DNA of 42,551 nt from Candidatus Dojkabacteria bacterium (GCA_025993875.1 JAMQHH010000035.1:1-42551), one strand, 5' to 3'. Positions 25,952 through 35,072 are shown, counted from the stretch's first letter. The notes: generated by a model not told the origin, from the letters alone. Numbers and translations are program-made.

Positions 25952-26773
25952 TTATAAAAGTGATAGATTTTCAAATAAAGAGGCAATCGTAACTGGGCCT
26001 ACACCTCCGGGCACAGGAGTTAGATATTTGGTTTTTTCAATGAGCAAATCGTTATGCACAAAGTCTCCAAGCAATTTGTCGCTTTCTATTACCGAAGTTA
26101 CATCTATAACAACAGAATTGTTTTTTATATCCTCAGCTCTAAATAAAGAACCTTTTCCTGTTGCCGAAACAATTATATCCGCTACTTTAAGTAATTCTTT
26201 AATATTTGGTGTATATTTGTTTGCCAATATAACAGTGGAATCGTATTGAGAAAGAATATTGGCTAAAGGTTTTCCTATAAGATTTGAGTTGTTAATTATA
26301 AGTACATTTTTTGATTTTAAAAAACTATTCATTTCGACCTGTTCTATTAACACTATTTCTTCTAAAATTTTAATTACAGCTTTTACAGTTGCGGGAATAA
26401 TTTTGTTGGAAGAGTAATTAAAAGTGTTCGCAAGAGAATAAGAGGTTAGTCCGTCGACGTCTTTTTTAGGTGAAATAGTTTCCAGGATTTCCTCAGTATA
26501 ACTTAAAAGTGATAGATGTAAGGGAAGCTGAATAATAATACCTGTTGTATCACTGTGGTTTAAATCCGAGATCTTTTCAATAAGTTCATTTTTATCTTCT
26601 CGAATTTCCAAAATGTTAACTATTGCCCCAATCTCTTCTCCTTTTTGTTTTTTTAAATAAGAATATTTAACACTAGAAGTATCTTTTGTAGCAAGAATTA
26701 TTGTAAGCTTTTTGCCTTTTACGTTGATAGATTGATAGATTTTTTTTGCAATCTCTTTGCCATTTATTTTCAT
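25952..26773 (-). CDS. folD: Methylenetetrahydrofolate dehydrogenase/cyclohydrolase
   Basis: Interconverts 5,10-methylene- and 10-formyl-tetrahydrofolate with NADP. The 273-residue protein has the catalytic YSYLKKQKGEEIG segment (Y-x3-K), IIQLPLHLSL, PKKDVDGLTSYSLAN, the dinucleotide site NNSNLIGKPLANIL (SxxxGxP type), ADIIVSATGK and the closing TPVPGGVGPVTIASL. Length is normal (about 280). It is the first gene of folD-pth. TGGTATAAT ends six bases before the ATG: the clearest leaderless promoter of the window. Confidence 0.96.
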   Translation of the reverse strand: MKINGKEIAKKIYQSINVKGKKLTIILATKDTSSVKYSYLKKQKGEEIGAIVNILEIREDKNELIEKISDLNHSDTTGIIIQLPLHLSLLSYTEEILETISPKKDVDGLTSYSLANTFNYSSNKIIPATVKAVIKILEEIVLIEQVEMNSFLKSKNVLIINNSNLIGKPLANILSQYDSTVILANKYTPNIKELLKVADIIVSATGKGSLFRAEDIKNNSVVIDVTSVIESDKLLGDFVHNDLLIEKTKYLTPVPGGVGPVTIASLFENLSLL

Positions 26774-26779
26774 TCGGAA

Positions 26780-26788
26780 ATTATACCA
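26780..26788 (-). promoter_or_regulatory. Extended -10 box of folD (TGGTATAAT)
   Basis: A perfect extended -10 on the minus strand with six bases between TATAAT and the ATG. It lies 25 bases from the divergent TATAAT of the next gene. Confidence 0.65.
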
Positions 26789-26812
26789 TTTTAAAAAACT
26801 TTAAGTTAAGGT

Positions 26813-26818
26813 TATAAT
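26813..26818 (+). promoter_or_regulatory. -10 box of the HATPase-like gene (TATAAT)
   Basis: TATAAT, with a predicted start near 26825 and the ATG at 26839. It overlaps the upstream TTG of the longest frame, which excludes that start. Confidence 0.5.
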
Positions 26819-26838
26819 TGCTCGGTTATTATTTAGTG

Positions 26839-27684
26839 ATGACATATCAAGACGTAGCAACTGAAAATGTGCAAATTGCTCCGGAAACCCCTGCAGATGA
26901 GCCTAATTTCAATCAGGATGAACTCTTCGATTGGGAAGAGATTACAAATCTTTTACAAAAGATTACTGAAGGCAGCTTTGAAAAATATTCCATATTGGCA
27001 ATTCTATTAAGAAAACTAATTAGCCATATATCATCTCTTGCAGAGAGGTATTTTAGTGGTGATTCTCAAAAATCAGCAGCTAGCTCTATTTTAAAGCATA
27101 TGCTACAAGGATTAAACACATTACTACTTTTTGAAGGAGATTATGATGAAGCCGTTAAAATAAGAGAAGTCTTAAATAATAAAGCGAAACTAAAACATTC
27201 AGCTATGGCCGTGTTAGAAGTTTTACCTGTTTTTACACAAGTAGTTTTAATTTTATGCGAAGAAAAAAGAAGTGCGAGCGAAGTTAATTTGAAAGAGTTA
27301 CTTGGCTCAATAACACAATTAGTTGATAAGAGAATAAAAACTTCTCTTAAGTTCTCAAACAAAATTGATTCGAAAGCGTTTATGGCTGGGAAGCCAGGGG
27401 AAGAATTAACATGGCGATACTTATTTATAATGTTAATAGATGTAGTAGTTATAAATTCATTAAAATATGGAGCAGTCGAGTTAAATGTTAACGTTGCTTA
27501 TAAGGATGGGAAAATAATTATTACTATTCAAACAAAAAATGAAGGTAAAGATAAATCAGTTGTTTCAACAAAACAGGGAACATCGGATTTGAAAAAAGCT
27601 GGCTTTGAAGTTACATTCTCACAAAAAAAAGATAAATTTTCGATTTCCTTATCTATTCCAGCTCAAATAATTGATGAATCTTAA
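26839..27684 (+). CDS. Soluble protein with a degenerate histidine-kinase-like ATPase domain
   Basis: A 281-residue protein with no membrane segment. After an acidic N-terminus it is helical (about 35-185). Then LTWRYLFIMLIDVVVINSLKYGAVELNVNV, split around residue 204, resembles the N-box of GHKL ATPases (N-x-x-KYG), followed by two strands (KDGKIIITIQTKNEG) and GTSDLKKAGFEV with final strands. The G1 (DxGxG) and G2 (GxGL) loops are not present in standard form and no phospho-acceptor histidine in an H-box is evident. It could be a pseudo-kinase, an anti-sigma-type regulator or an unrelated fold. No response regulator is nearby. Its stop is shared with convergent htrA in TTAA. Confidence 0.6.
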   Translation: MTYQDVATENVQIAPETPADEPNFNQDELFDWEEITNLLQKITEGSFEKYSILAILLRKLISHISSLAERYFSGDSQKSAASSILKHMLQGLNTLLLFEGDYDEAVKIREVLNNKAKLKHSAMAVLEVLPVFTQVVLILCEEKRSASEVNLKELLGSITQLVDKRIKTSLKFSNKIDSKAFMAGKPGEELTWRYLFIMLIDVVVINSLKYGAVELNVNVAYKDGKIIITIQTKNEGKDKSVVSTKQGTSDLKKAGFEVTFSQKKDKFSISLSIPAQIIDES

Positions 27685-28844
27685 AATTTATCCAATGTAG
27701 CTTTTAGCTGTAGCTCCTCACCATCTCTTAAAACTTTTAAGGTAATTGTATCTCCAATTTTGTAACTTTGAATAACATTTGGCAATGGATTTTCCATGTC
27801 CAGTCTTTTACCGTCTATTTCTAAAATTATATCTCCTTCTTTAATGCCTGCATTTTGTGCAGGGCTTCCCGGTAAAACTGCCAGCTGTTTTGCATTGCCC
27901 GCAATTACCAAAGCTCCATAATCTACATCCAGGTCGTTTTCTTCCTGCAAAATACTATCTATCATAGTTATTCTTACCCCTAGTCTTGGCCTGTCAATGG
28001 ATCCATCAGCATTAAGCCGCGACATTAAATCTTTAACATCGTCTATTGGGATGGTAAACCCAATATTTTCTGCACTTTCGGCAATTGCAACATTTACCCC
28101 GATTACCCTCCCTTCCAAATCTAAAAGAGGTCCGCCCGAATTGCCATGGTTAATAGATGCATCTGTTTGAAAAACATTAGAAATCAATTCGGCATTGGAG
28201 CCGGTACTATCTGTCGCAGTAATACTTCGCCCTATACCCGAAATAACTCCCGTACTTACGCTGTTACTAAATTCTCCCAGGGCATTACCTATAGCTATAA
28301 CTGTTTGTCCAACCTGAACAGAACCGGAATCGCCTAAAGGCAGTGGATTAAGTCCTTCCGCATCTACTTTTAAAAAAGCAATATCTAACAGTGTATCCTT
28401 CGCCAAAACTTTTGCTTCAAGTTTTTCTCCGTTATTTAATATTACAGTGTAAGATGCATCTTCATCTTCCACTACATGTCTATTGGTAATAATAAGCCCG
28501 TCTTCCGAAGCCACAAAACCTGTTCCCGCACCAACTTCCTGCTCTTCGGTTCCTATTTGTTTTCTTGGCGAGTAGTTCCAAAAATCAAAAAAATCCAACT
28601 CTTCAAATACTGGAATGTCTTTAGAAATTACAACACTAACAACGGAATCGGTTGACTTTTTAACAGCCGATATTATTGCAGACTCCTCTTTTACTACTTT
28701 TATTTGAGTTTCTTCAGCTAGGGTTTCAGTTGATACTCGATTTGTAAATAAAAATGAGCCAGCAAATCCCCCCAAAAATCCTGTTACAGAGGTAAAAATT
28801 AATAAAAAAATAATTCCTATAACAATGCCGGTATTTTTTTTCAT
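27681..28844 (-). CDS. htrA: HtrA/DegP-type serine protease with one PDZ domain
   Basis: A membrane-anchored quality-control protease acting outside the cytoplasmic membrane. The 387-residue protein has one N-terminal membrane segment (about 7-32), a linker, and a trypsin-like domain with the triad H123 (TNRHVVED), D154 (DTLLDIAFL) and S236 (NHGNSGGPLL). One PDZ domain follows at about 290-385 (GSPAQNAGIKEGDIILEIDG). The aromatic loop EELDFFDFWNYSPRKQ precedes the protease core. All elements are intact. A single PDZ is the DegS/HtrA-like arrangement of Gram-positive and CPR bacteria. It is followed by the BI-1 gene upstream on the same strand, 66 bases away. Confidence 0.96.
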   Translation of the reverse strand: MKKNTGIVIGIIFLLIFTSVTGFLGGFAGSFLFTNRVSTETLAEETQIKVVKEESAIISAVKKSTDSVVSVVISKDIPVFEELDFFDFWNYSPRKQIGTEEQEVGAGTGFVASEDGLIITNRHVVEDEDASYTVILNNGEKLEAKVLAKDTLLDIAFLKVDAEGLNPLPLGDSGSVQVGQTVIAIGNALGEFSNSVSTGVISGIGRSITATDSTGSNAELISNVFQTDASINHGNSGGPLLDLEGRVIGVNVAIAESAENIGFTIPIDDVKDLMSRLNADGSIDRPRLGVRITMIDSILQEENDLDVDYGALVIAGNAKQLAVLPGSPAQNAGIKEGDIILEIDGKRLDMENPLPNVIQSYKIGDTITLKVLRDGEELQLKATLDKF

Positions 28845-28910
28845 CTTGTTAAAACTAAAAATTAGTACAAAGCTACAATACGAAAATTATTTCTATTTAT
28901 TTCAAAATCT

Positions 28911-29606
28911 TTATTTTCTTTTTCCAAGAATATATAAAATACGTATAAAAAGGTTAATAAAGTCTAGATAGAGCATTAATGCACCCCTTATTGCCAAAGA
29001 GTTAGAGTTTTCCAATTGTGCCATTTGCTTAAGCTTTTGATTATCGAAAGCAATTAATACAACAAATATTGCAAGCCCTAAATAGTTTAGAATCCAAAAA
29101 ATACCATCGGCTAAAGCAGGGTTGATAAGATAAACTATAATATTAATAAAGGTGCCAATTACGAGTGCAAAAAGTCCAAATATGGCGATACTGCCAATCT
29201 GCGTTAAATCCTGTTTGGTAAAATAACCGAATAGCGCAATTACTAAAAATGTTATAGCTGTAGCTAAAATTGCAGTAATTACCGATGAAATTTCGAATTG
29301 TAAGGCCAATAAACCAAATGTTAAACCATTCAAAATTGAATATACTAAAAACAACAAACCTGCCCAAAAACTACTAAGCTTTTTATATAGCCACGATAAA
29401 ATTATTACAATAGCTATCTCAATTAATAAAGCAAATGGAAGTATTAATCCAAGTGGCAGTGTAAGTAAAATATTATTCCCGACTATTAAATATATTAAAG
29501 CAGCAACTGCCAGAGTTAGAATTAGCCCTACACTCATCCACAAATATGTTCTAACAAAGAACTGCTTTATAACGGAATGGCTTTCTATTTGAACAGGTGT
29601 ATTCAT
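28911..29606 (-). CDS. Bax inhibitor-1/YccA family membrane protein
   Basis: A 231-residue protein with about seven membrane segments. It starts with a short soluble stretch (SVIKQFFVRTYLWMSVG), typical of the YbhL/YccA branch, and has the family features SILNGLTFGLL and LVIALFGYFTKQDL in the middle, and FDNQKLKQMA and ALMLYLDFINLFIRIL at the C-terminus with conserved aspartates. Family members are proton-sensitive calcium leak channels (BsYetJ) or modulators of the FtsH protease (YccA). Which role applies here is open. It is separated from the RRM gene by a terminator. Confidence 0.92.
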   Translation of the reverse strand: MNTPVQIESHSVIKQFFVRTYLWMSVGLILTLAVAALIYLIVGNNILLTLPLGLILPFALLIEIAIVIILSWLYKKLSSFWAGLLFLVYSILNGLTFGLLALQFEISSVITAILATAITFLVIALFGYFTKQDLTQIGSIAIFGLFALVIGTFINIIVYLINPALADGIFWILNYLGLAIFVVLIAFDNQKLKQMAQLENSNSLAIRGALMLYLDFINLFIRILYILGKRK

Positions 29607-29659
29607 AATAATATTGATTATCTAAATAATTAATTATGTATATTATTTTATCATTTAAT

Positions 29660-29692
29660 AAAAAAACGGACAAAGATTATTTCTTTGTCCGT
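29660..29692 (-). terminator. Rho-independent terminator of the RRM gene
   Basis: An 11-bp perfect stem (ACGGACAAAGA / TCTTTGTCCGT) with a 5-base loop, followed on the minus strand by a run of Ts. It lies 31 bases after the RRM stop and is the clearest terminator in the window. Confidence 0.85.
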
Positions 29693-29722
29693 CTAATGAA
29701 TCTAGGTAAATCTTATATAGAT

Positions 29723-30076
29723 TTAGAAACCAGCGTTAGATGAATAACTGCTATCTCCACCTCTACCTCTACCAGATCTGTTATATCCGCCTCCAAAAGA
29801 TCGGTTTCTAGAACCGCCCTCCTGCTTTGGTCTGGCTTCGTTTACAACAAGTTTTCGACCCTCTAGCTCGTAACCATTTAGGTTTTCGATAGCTTTAGCA
29901 GCGTCTTCGCTATTTTTCATCTCAACAAAACCGAATCCTTTTGATCTTCCGGTTTCTCGATCTGAAATAATTTGTACTCCGTTCTCAATTAGTTCACCGT
30001 ATTGAGAAAAAAGTGATGCAAGTGCTTCAACACTTGTGTTGTAAGGAAGATTCCCTACATATATCTTGCTCCCCAT
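29723..30076 (-). CDS. RRM-type RNA-binding protein with a glycine-rich tail
   Basis: A 117-residue protein with one RNA recognition motif: RNP2 KIYVGNL (about 4-10), RNP1 KGFGFVEM (about 46-53), and AIENLNGYELEGRKLVVNEA closing the fold. Residues about 90-117 are Gly/Arg/Ser-rich (GGGYNRSGRGRGGDSS), an RGG-like tail. It resembles the bacterial Rbp proteins of cyanobacteria and many CPR bacteria, which bind single-stranded RNA and are often linked to cold or stress responses. It is monocistronic, with its own terminator and a 5' region of several hundred bases without a gene. Confidence 0.93.
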   Translation of the reverse strand: MGSKIYVGNLPYNTSVEALASLFSQYGELIENGVQIISDRETGRSKGFGFVEMKNSEDAAKAIENLNGYELEGRKLVVNEARPKQEGGSRNRSFGGGYNRSGRGRGGDSSYSSNAGF

Positions 30077-30622
30077 TAAGAAAAAGATAAAAAATTAAAA
30101 AACACCTATACTTAGTAAATCGGGGAAACGATAAACTGACTATATAAGCATAATAATGTTAACATAAATTAATAAGGAATGTAAGAACCCTATATGTTTC
30201 TTGTTAAACATTTCTTTTATATCATATTTCCAAACCCTTGAGTATAATTCTACGAACATTAGTAGAAAAAGAGCAATCTGCAAGTGTTTTGCACATATTA
30301 AAAATTTTGTTACTGCTGATAATTTTGAAAATTCAGATGTAGGGATAATTTTAGACGCATTAAAAGGAAAGAGCCTAGAAAGTGAGGCTATTATATTCGA
30401 CACTACCCTGAGCTCTACTGTTTAAGAACAAATGGCCGAATGATACAAGTTTATATGTAAAGAACTTTTATTGAAGGTTAAAAATCAAAGATTTGATTTT
30501 TAGTTTTACAACATAACTTTGTACGATTTACTCCCGCTAGCCTCGCTTTATGCTGCAAGCACTCTCTCTTATATAGAAGAATATAATTTACATGCTAAAA
30601 TAAAAAAAGTTAATATTTTTAT
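30077..30622. other. 546-base region without a convincing gene
   Basis: It holds the RRM promoter on the minus side. On the plus side a TATAAT lies at 30243-30248. Two short frames look protein-like when joined: SIILRTLVEKEQSASVLHIL in one and TADNFENSDVGIILDALKGK in the next, ending LSSTV at 30425. The frame changes around the A/T run near 30300. An inverted repeat AAAAATCAAA/TTTGATTTTT sits at 30480-30501 and could end a transcript. It could be a broken small gene or a short RNA; neither can be supported firmly. Confidence 0.3.
30593..30601 (+). promoter_or_regulatory. Extended -10 box of the 30623-mutS operon (TGCTAAAAT)
   Basis: TGCTAAAAT, with a predicted start near 30608 and the ATG 15 bases on, without a Shine-Dalgarno sequence. 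Confidence 0.5.
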
Positions 30623-30829
30623 ATGATCTGGGATTATCTAACTTTTTTGTGCTGCGGATTTTGCTTGTTCTCGTTTGTTGTTCTTACTTTATCGGTTTTG
30701 TATCTTTACTTTACTGTTTTAAAAAATAGACCAAACTTTAAGCAAAAGGTTAAGGGTATAAAAAAACCAAACAGTGTATCAAACGATACTGCAAAGGCTA
30801 CAGATGCAGAATTTAGAGAGGCAGATTAA
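30623..30829 (+). CDS. Small single-pass membrane protein upstream of mutS
   Basis: A 68-residue protein with one strong membrane segment (about 5-32, cysteine-containing LCCGFCLFSF), then a basic stretch (LKNRPNFKQKVKGIKKP) and a short polar tail. It is not a recognised family. mutS follows after 26 bases on the same strand with no promoter between, so the two are probably co-transcribed, though a functional link is not shown. Confidence 0.6.
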   Translation: MIWDYLTFLCCGFCLFSFVVLTLSVLYLYFTVLKNRPNFKQKVKGIKKPNSVSNDTAKATDAEFREAD

Positions 30830-30855
30830 TTTATTGCTAAACTTTCTATTGTGAT

Positions 30856-33324
30856 ATGACGCCAATGCAGGAGCAATACAATAAGTTAAAGAAAGAGTAT
30901 CAGGACTACATTTTACTTTTTAGGCTAGGTGATTTTTACGAAGCATTTAATAAAGATGCCGAAATTATTTCACAGGTTCTTGGAATAACTTTAACAGGAA
31001 GAGGCAAAGGTGAAACACGCCATCCTATGGCAGGAATACCCTACCATGCGTTGTCTAACTATCTTCCAAAACTTTTAGATCATAATTTAAGGGTAGCTAT
31101 TGCCGATCAACTTACCGAAGCTGTTCCCGGAAAGCTTGTTGAAAGGAAGATAACCAAAATTGTAACTCCTGGAACAATTATTGACGAAAAATCTTTAGAT
31201 GCTTCGACAAATAATTATATTGCTTCAATTTATCTTGAAAAAAAAGATTCCAGATTTTTTGGTGCGCTTTGTTATTCCGACATAACAACAGGGGAGATGT
31301 ATCTTATTCAATCAGATAATCTAAATACAATCAAAATAGAGCTAAATAAAATATCGCCAAGAGAACTTATTATTCAAGAAGAATATTCTGCTCAGATTAA
31401 ATCTATTTATTCAGGGTTTTTTAAAGAGCAACCCGAAGAAGTTTACAACCTAAAAGTTCTTGAGAATGTTTTATTAAAACATTTTAAAGTAAAAACTTTA
31501 AAAGGGCTTGGAATAAATAGCAATCTCGAGATTTTTTCGCTGGGCATGCTTATAAAATATCTAATTGAGTGCCAAAGAGGAGGAATTTCACACTTAAAAA
31601 GGGTAAAAAGATATAGCTTTGATAATGTGATGAAGCTGGATTTCGAAACAATTAAAAATTTGGAATTAATATATTCGTATTCCGGGGAACATCAAAACAC
31701 CCTTTTAGGTGTTCTTAACAGATGTGCAACACCTATGGGAAAAAGGAAACTAAGAGCTACAATTCTATCGCCATTTACTAGTAAAGAACTTATAACAAAA
31801 AGGTTAGATAGCGTAGAAACTTTTTTTGATAACCGAACTTTAACTTTTAGTGTACAGGAGCTTTTAAAGGATTTAGGCGATATAGAAAGAATAATTGGGA
31901 GGATTGGATTAAATACGGTTACACCAAAAGATCTTGTAGCCCTGTCTTACGGCCTAAAAAAAATTACTGAATTACAGAATGTAATACCACTAAATAATTC
32001 AAGGGCTACAAGTCTTAGGTTTTTAGTAAATAAAATAGAAACTGCCGTCGCTATAGGCGATGTTATTAAACTTATTGACAAAACACTTGAGGAAGATCCG
32101 CCAATTGCTCTAAACGAAGGTGGAGTAATAAAAACCGGTTTTGATTTCGAAATCGATTCTCTTAGGAATATACGAAAAAACAGTAAAAATATTTTGGCGG
32201 AGATACAGCAGAGAGAGATAGAACGCACAAAAATTTCATCGTTAAAAATTTCGTTTAATCAGGTGTTTGGATATTATATTGAGGTTACCAAAAGTCACCT
32301 GGAAAAGGTTCCCATAGAATATGTTAGAAAACAAACATTAAGTAATGCCGAAAGATTTATTACACAGGAACTTAAAGAGCTAGAAGATAAAATTTTAAAT
32401 GCAGAGCAAAAATTAATTGAGAGAGAAACAGCACTGTATAACGATCTTAAAGAAAGCTTACAACCTTTTCTTGTAGAGCTTTTAGATATTTCTGCAGCAG
32501 TCGCCGAAATTGATATGATAGCTAATTTTGCTTTTGTAGCAAAGGAAAATAACTACATCAAGCCGATTATAACCGAAAGCAAAGAGTTTGTAATAAAAAA
32601 TGGAAGACACCCTGTAATTGAAAAAATTGTTCAATATTTTACCCCAAATTCCACTGATTTTACTAAAGGAATTCATATATTGACCGGGCCAAATATGTCG
32701 GGTAAATCGACTTATATAAGACAGTGTGCTTTAATTACTTTAATGGCTCATATTGGTTCTTTTGTGCCGGCAGATTCGGCAACAATTTCAGTTACAGATA
32801 GAATTTTTACCAGAGTAGGAGCATCCGATAATCTTTCTAAAGGTGAATCTACATTTATGGTAGAAATGATCGAAACAGCTAATATCTTAAATAATGCAAC
32901 AGAAAAAAGTTTAATAATATTAGATGAGGTTGGAAGAGGAACAAGCACTTACGACGGTGTAGCAATTGCATGGTCCATTATTGAAGCAATAAGTAAAAAA
33001 ATTAAGTGTAAAACTTTATTTGCAACACATTATCACGAGTTAATTGAACTCGAAAAAAGAGATAGTCAGATCGCAAATTTTAATGTTTCGACAGTAGAGG
33101 AAAAAGGAGTTATAACTTTTTTACATAAAATTGTTTCCGGAGGAGCCAGTAAAAGTTATGGTATTCATGTTGCAAGTATTGCCGGTATGCCCGAATATGT
33201 TGTTAAAAGAGCAGAGGAGATTTTAAAGACCTTTGAAGATTTACCGAAAAAAGAGAAATCAAAGCAGGATAAAAAACTTTTAACTCCTAAAAAAATAAGC
33301 CCCGATCAGTTAGGGTTAATATAA
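30856..33324 (+). CDS. mutS: DNA mismatch repair protein MutS
   Basis: Recognises mismatches and small loops. The 822-residue protein has the N-terminal domain with the mismatch-reading Phe-x-Glu in GDFYEAF (F27, E29), the connector and lever domains, the clamp, and the ABC-type ATPase with Walker A GPNMSGKST (about 611), Walker B LIILDEVGRGTSTYDG (about 685) and the histidine of ATHYHEL. Its length is close to the standard (about 850). The C-terminal tetramerisation tail is short and lysine-rich. No mutL is in the window. It is convergent with gap, 26 bases apart. Confidence 0.98.
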   Translation: MTPMQEQYNKLKKEYQDYILLFRLGDFYEAFNKDAEIISQVLGITLTGRGKGETRHPMAGIPYHALSNYLPKLLDHNLRVAIADQLTEAVPGKLVERKITKIVTPGTIIDEKSLDASTNNYIASIYLEKKDSRFFGALCYSDITTGEMYLIQSDNLNTIKIELNKISPRELIIQEEYSAQIKSIYSGFFKEQPEEVYNLKVLENVLLKHFKVKTLKGLGINSNLEIFSLGMLIKYLIECQRGGISHLKRVKRYSFDNVMKLDFETIKNLELIYSYSGEHQNTLLGVLNRCATPMGKRKLRATILSPFTSKELITKRLDSVETFFDNRTLTFSVQELLKDLGDIERIIGRIGLNTVTPKDLVALSYGLKKITELQNVIPLNNSRATSLRFLVNKIETAVAIGDVIKLIDKTLEEDPPIALNEGGVIKTGFDFEIDSLRNIRKNSKNILAEIQQREIERTKISSLKISFNQVFGYYIEVTKSHLEKVPIEYVRKQTLSNAERFITQELKELEDKILNAEQKLIERETALYNDLKESLQPFLVELLDISAAVAEIDMIANFAFVAKENNYIKPIITESKEFVIKNGRHPVIEKIVQYFTPNSTDFTKGIHILTGPNMSGKSTYIRQCALITLMAHIGSFVPADSATISVTDRIFTRVGASDNLSKGESTFMVEMIETANILNNATEKSLIILDEVGRGTSTYDGVAIAWSIIEAISKKIKCKTLFATHYHELIELEKRDSQIANFNVSTVEEKGVITFLHKIVSGGASKSYGIHVASIAGMPEYVVKRAEEILKTFEDLPKKEKSKQDKKLLTPKKISPDQLGLI

Positions 33325-33350
33325 GTGGCATGTTATTTTGAGACAAAAAA

Positions 33351-34391
33351 CTAGGCGTATTGTATTACTTTTTTTAAAAGATCCGATAGCCTGCTGCAGT
33401 AACCCCACTCATTATCGTACCAGGCAATAAGCTTAAAAAATGTAGAATTTAGTTCAATTGATGCTTTCGAGTCGTAAATTGCGGAGAAAGGGCTGTGCAT
33501 AAAATCGCTCGAAACTACATGCTCATCAGTATACTCTAAAATATTTTTTAAATACGTTTCTGATGCCGCTTTTAAAATATTATCTATCTCCTCTTTCGAA
33601 GTTGCCCTTTTGGGTTTAAAAGTTAAATCAACCATCGAAACATTGGCAACAGGAACTCGTAACGACATACCTGTTAGTTTTCCGGTAAGTTCAGGAAAAA
33701 TTGTCTGAATAGCTTTAGCAGCCCCTGTTGTAGCGGGTATCATGTTTATAGCTGCAGCTCTTCCATCTCTCGGGGCTTTTTTTGAAGGACCATCCACAAG
33801 TGATTGGCTTGCTGTATAGGCATGGCTTGTAGTAAAAAGCCCTTCCTCAATTCCGATATCTTCTTTAATAAGTGAATACACAATTGGTGCTAGGCAGTTA
33901 GTTGTACAACTTGCATTAGAAATAATTTCTTCGCCCTGATAAGTGTTTTCGTTAACACCTACTAAAAATGTTTTAACTTCCGAATCGGATGGTGCAGTAA
34001 TAATTACTTTCTTTGCACCACTTTGCAAATGCCCGGCAGCATCTTTGCCTTTAGTAAATGCACCGGTTGCTTCGATAATAATTTCGGCACCTAATTCTCT
34101 CCAAGGAAGCTCACTCGGATGTACTCTTTGAGATAAACACTTTGCCCGGCAGATTTCCTCCCCATTATATTTAGATACTGATATAAAATCACTATCTACA
34201 ATTTTAAGGTTGTAGTTTAGTCTTCCGTGAACAGAATCATATTTAAGAAGATAAAGCAAATTGGTAGCGTCAGTTGTATCGTTTATTGCAACAACCTCTA
34301 TACTGTTATTTAAAAAGTCATTTTCGAGTAGAGTTCTAAAAAATAATCTTCCGATTCTACCAAAACCGTTTATTGCAATTTTAGTTTTCAT
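33351..34391 (-). CDS. gap: Glyceraldehyde-3-phosphate dehydrogenase
   Basis: The glycolytic enzyme that oxidises glyceraldehyde-3-phosphate with NAD. The 346-residue protein has the N-terminal NAD site IAINGFGRIGRLFFR, the catalytic cysteine in SNASCTTNCLAP (about 155-166), the conserved histidine region further on, SLRVPVANVSMVDLTF and the closing WYDNEWGYCSRLSDLL. All key residues are present. It is the second gene after the secreted protein at 34407-35072 (15-base gap), an unusual partner for a glycolysis gene. No other glycolytic genes are in the window. Confidence 0.98.
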   Translation of the reverse strand: MKTKIAINGFGRIGRLFFRTLLENDFLNNSIEVVAINDTTDATNLLYLLKYDSVHGRLNYNLKIVDSDFISVSKYNGEEICRAKCLSQRVHPSELPWRELGAEIIIEATGAFTKGKDAAGHLQSGAKKVIITAPSDSEVKTFLVGVNENTYQGEEIISNASCTTNCLAPIVYSLIKEDIGIEEGLFTTSHAYTASQSLVDGPSKKAPRDGRAAAINMIPATTGAAKAIQTIFPELTGKLTGMSLRVPVANVSMVDLTFKPKRATSKEEIDNILKAASETYLKNILEYTDEHVVSSDFMHSPFSAIYDSKASIELNSTFFKLIAWYDNEWGYCSRLSDLLKKVIQYA

Positions 34392-34406
34392 ATATTTAGT
34401 TTATAT

Positions 34407-35072
34407 TTAAATAGTTGCTGCCGAAAGAAAAATTTGATCGGCTTCTAGTATCTCTGCTTCGTTTGTACTTTCTAATGTAACAAATGCCGGCAAATGCACA
34501 CCCAGACTTGGGATAATACCACCTGCACAATAATCGCTACCGGTTAAATCTCCAAGCAATTCTCCCGAAATTTCCTCGCAATTTTCTATTCCACCATACC
34601 TCCATATGGTTTCCTCTTTTAATTTAAATCTAATATATTGATCTGAAATTAATTTATAATCAAACTCTTCATCGGTAAGCCCAAAAGCAGTACCATCTAT
34701 TGCCTTTAGTATGCCCGAAAATTTTAAAATAGACTCATTTTTTTCAAGATAAATATCAAACTTCTCTAAAATTTTTCCGTAAGGTTCGTAAGAAAAATCA
34801 CTACTTATATTGGAATCAATATATAGTGACCATTCAGAGTTATATTTAATTAAAATATTTTCTCCGATGTCTTCAAATTTTATCTCAACCGGTAATGGTT
34901 TAGGCGGTTTTTCATCTTTGGAGTTACTAATATCTTGAATTTTTGATTCTAAAGAAAGATTTTCGTTTCTGGAATTTATGTATAATCCTCCTAAAATGAC
35001 CGAAGCCCCGCTGGTTAGTAACAGTGCAAACAAAAGAAGTGATCTTAGAAATCTGGCTATTGAGCTAAACAT
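34407..35072 (-). CDS. Single-pass secreted protein, paralog of 15969-16649
   Basis: A 221-residue protein with one N-terminal membrane segment (about 9-32), a short Ser/Glu/Lys linker (SKDEKPPKPLPVE) and an extracytoplasmic domain of about 160 residues. That domain aligns with the protein at 15969-16649 over its length, including the two cysteines (ENCEEIS and SDYCAGG) and the closing ILEADQIFLSAA. No known domain is recognised; the fold may be related to PsbP-like or lipoprotein domains. It is transcribed with gap and perhaps with pepF upstream (59-base gap). Confidence 0.75.
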   Translation of the reverse strand: MFSSIARFLRSLLLFALLLTSGASVILGGLYINSRNENLSLESKIQDISNSKDEKPPKPLPVEIKFEDIGENILIKYNSEWSLYIDSNISSDFSYEPYGKILEKFDIYLEKNESILKFSGILKAIDGTAFGLTDEEFDYKLISDQYIRFKLKEETIWRYGGIENCEEISGELLGDLTGSDYCAGGIIPSLGVHLPAFVTLESTNEAEILEADQIFLSAATI

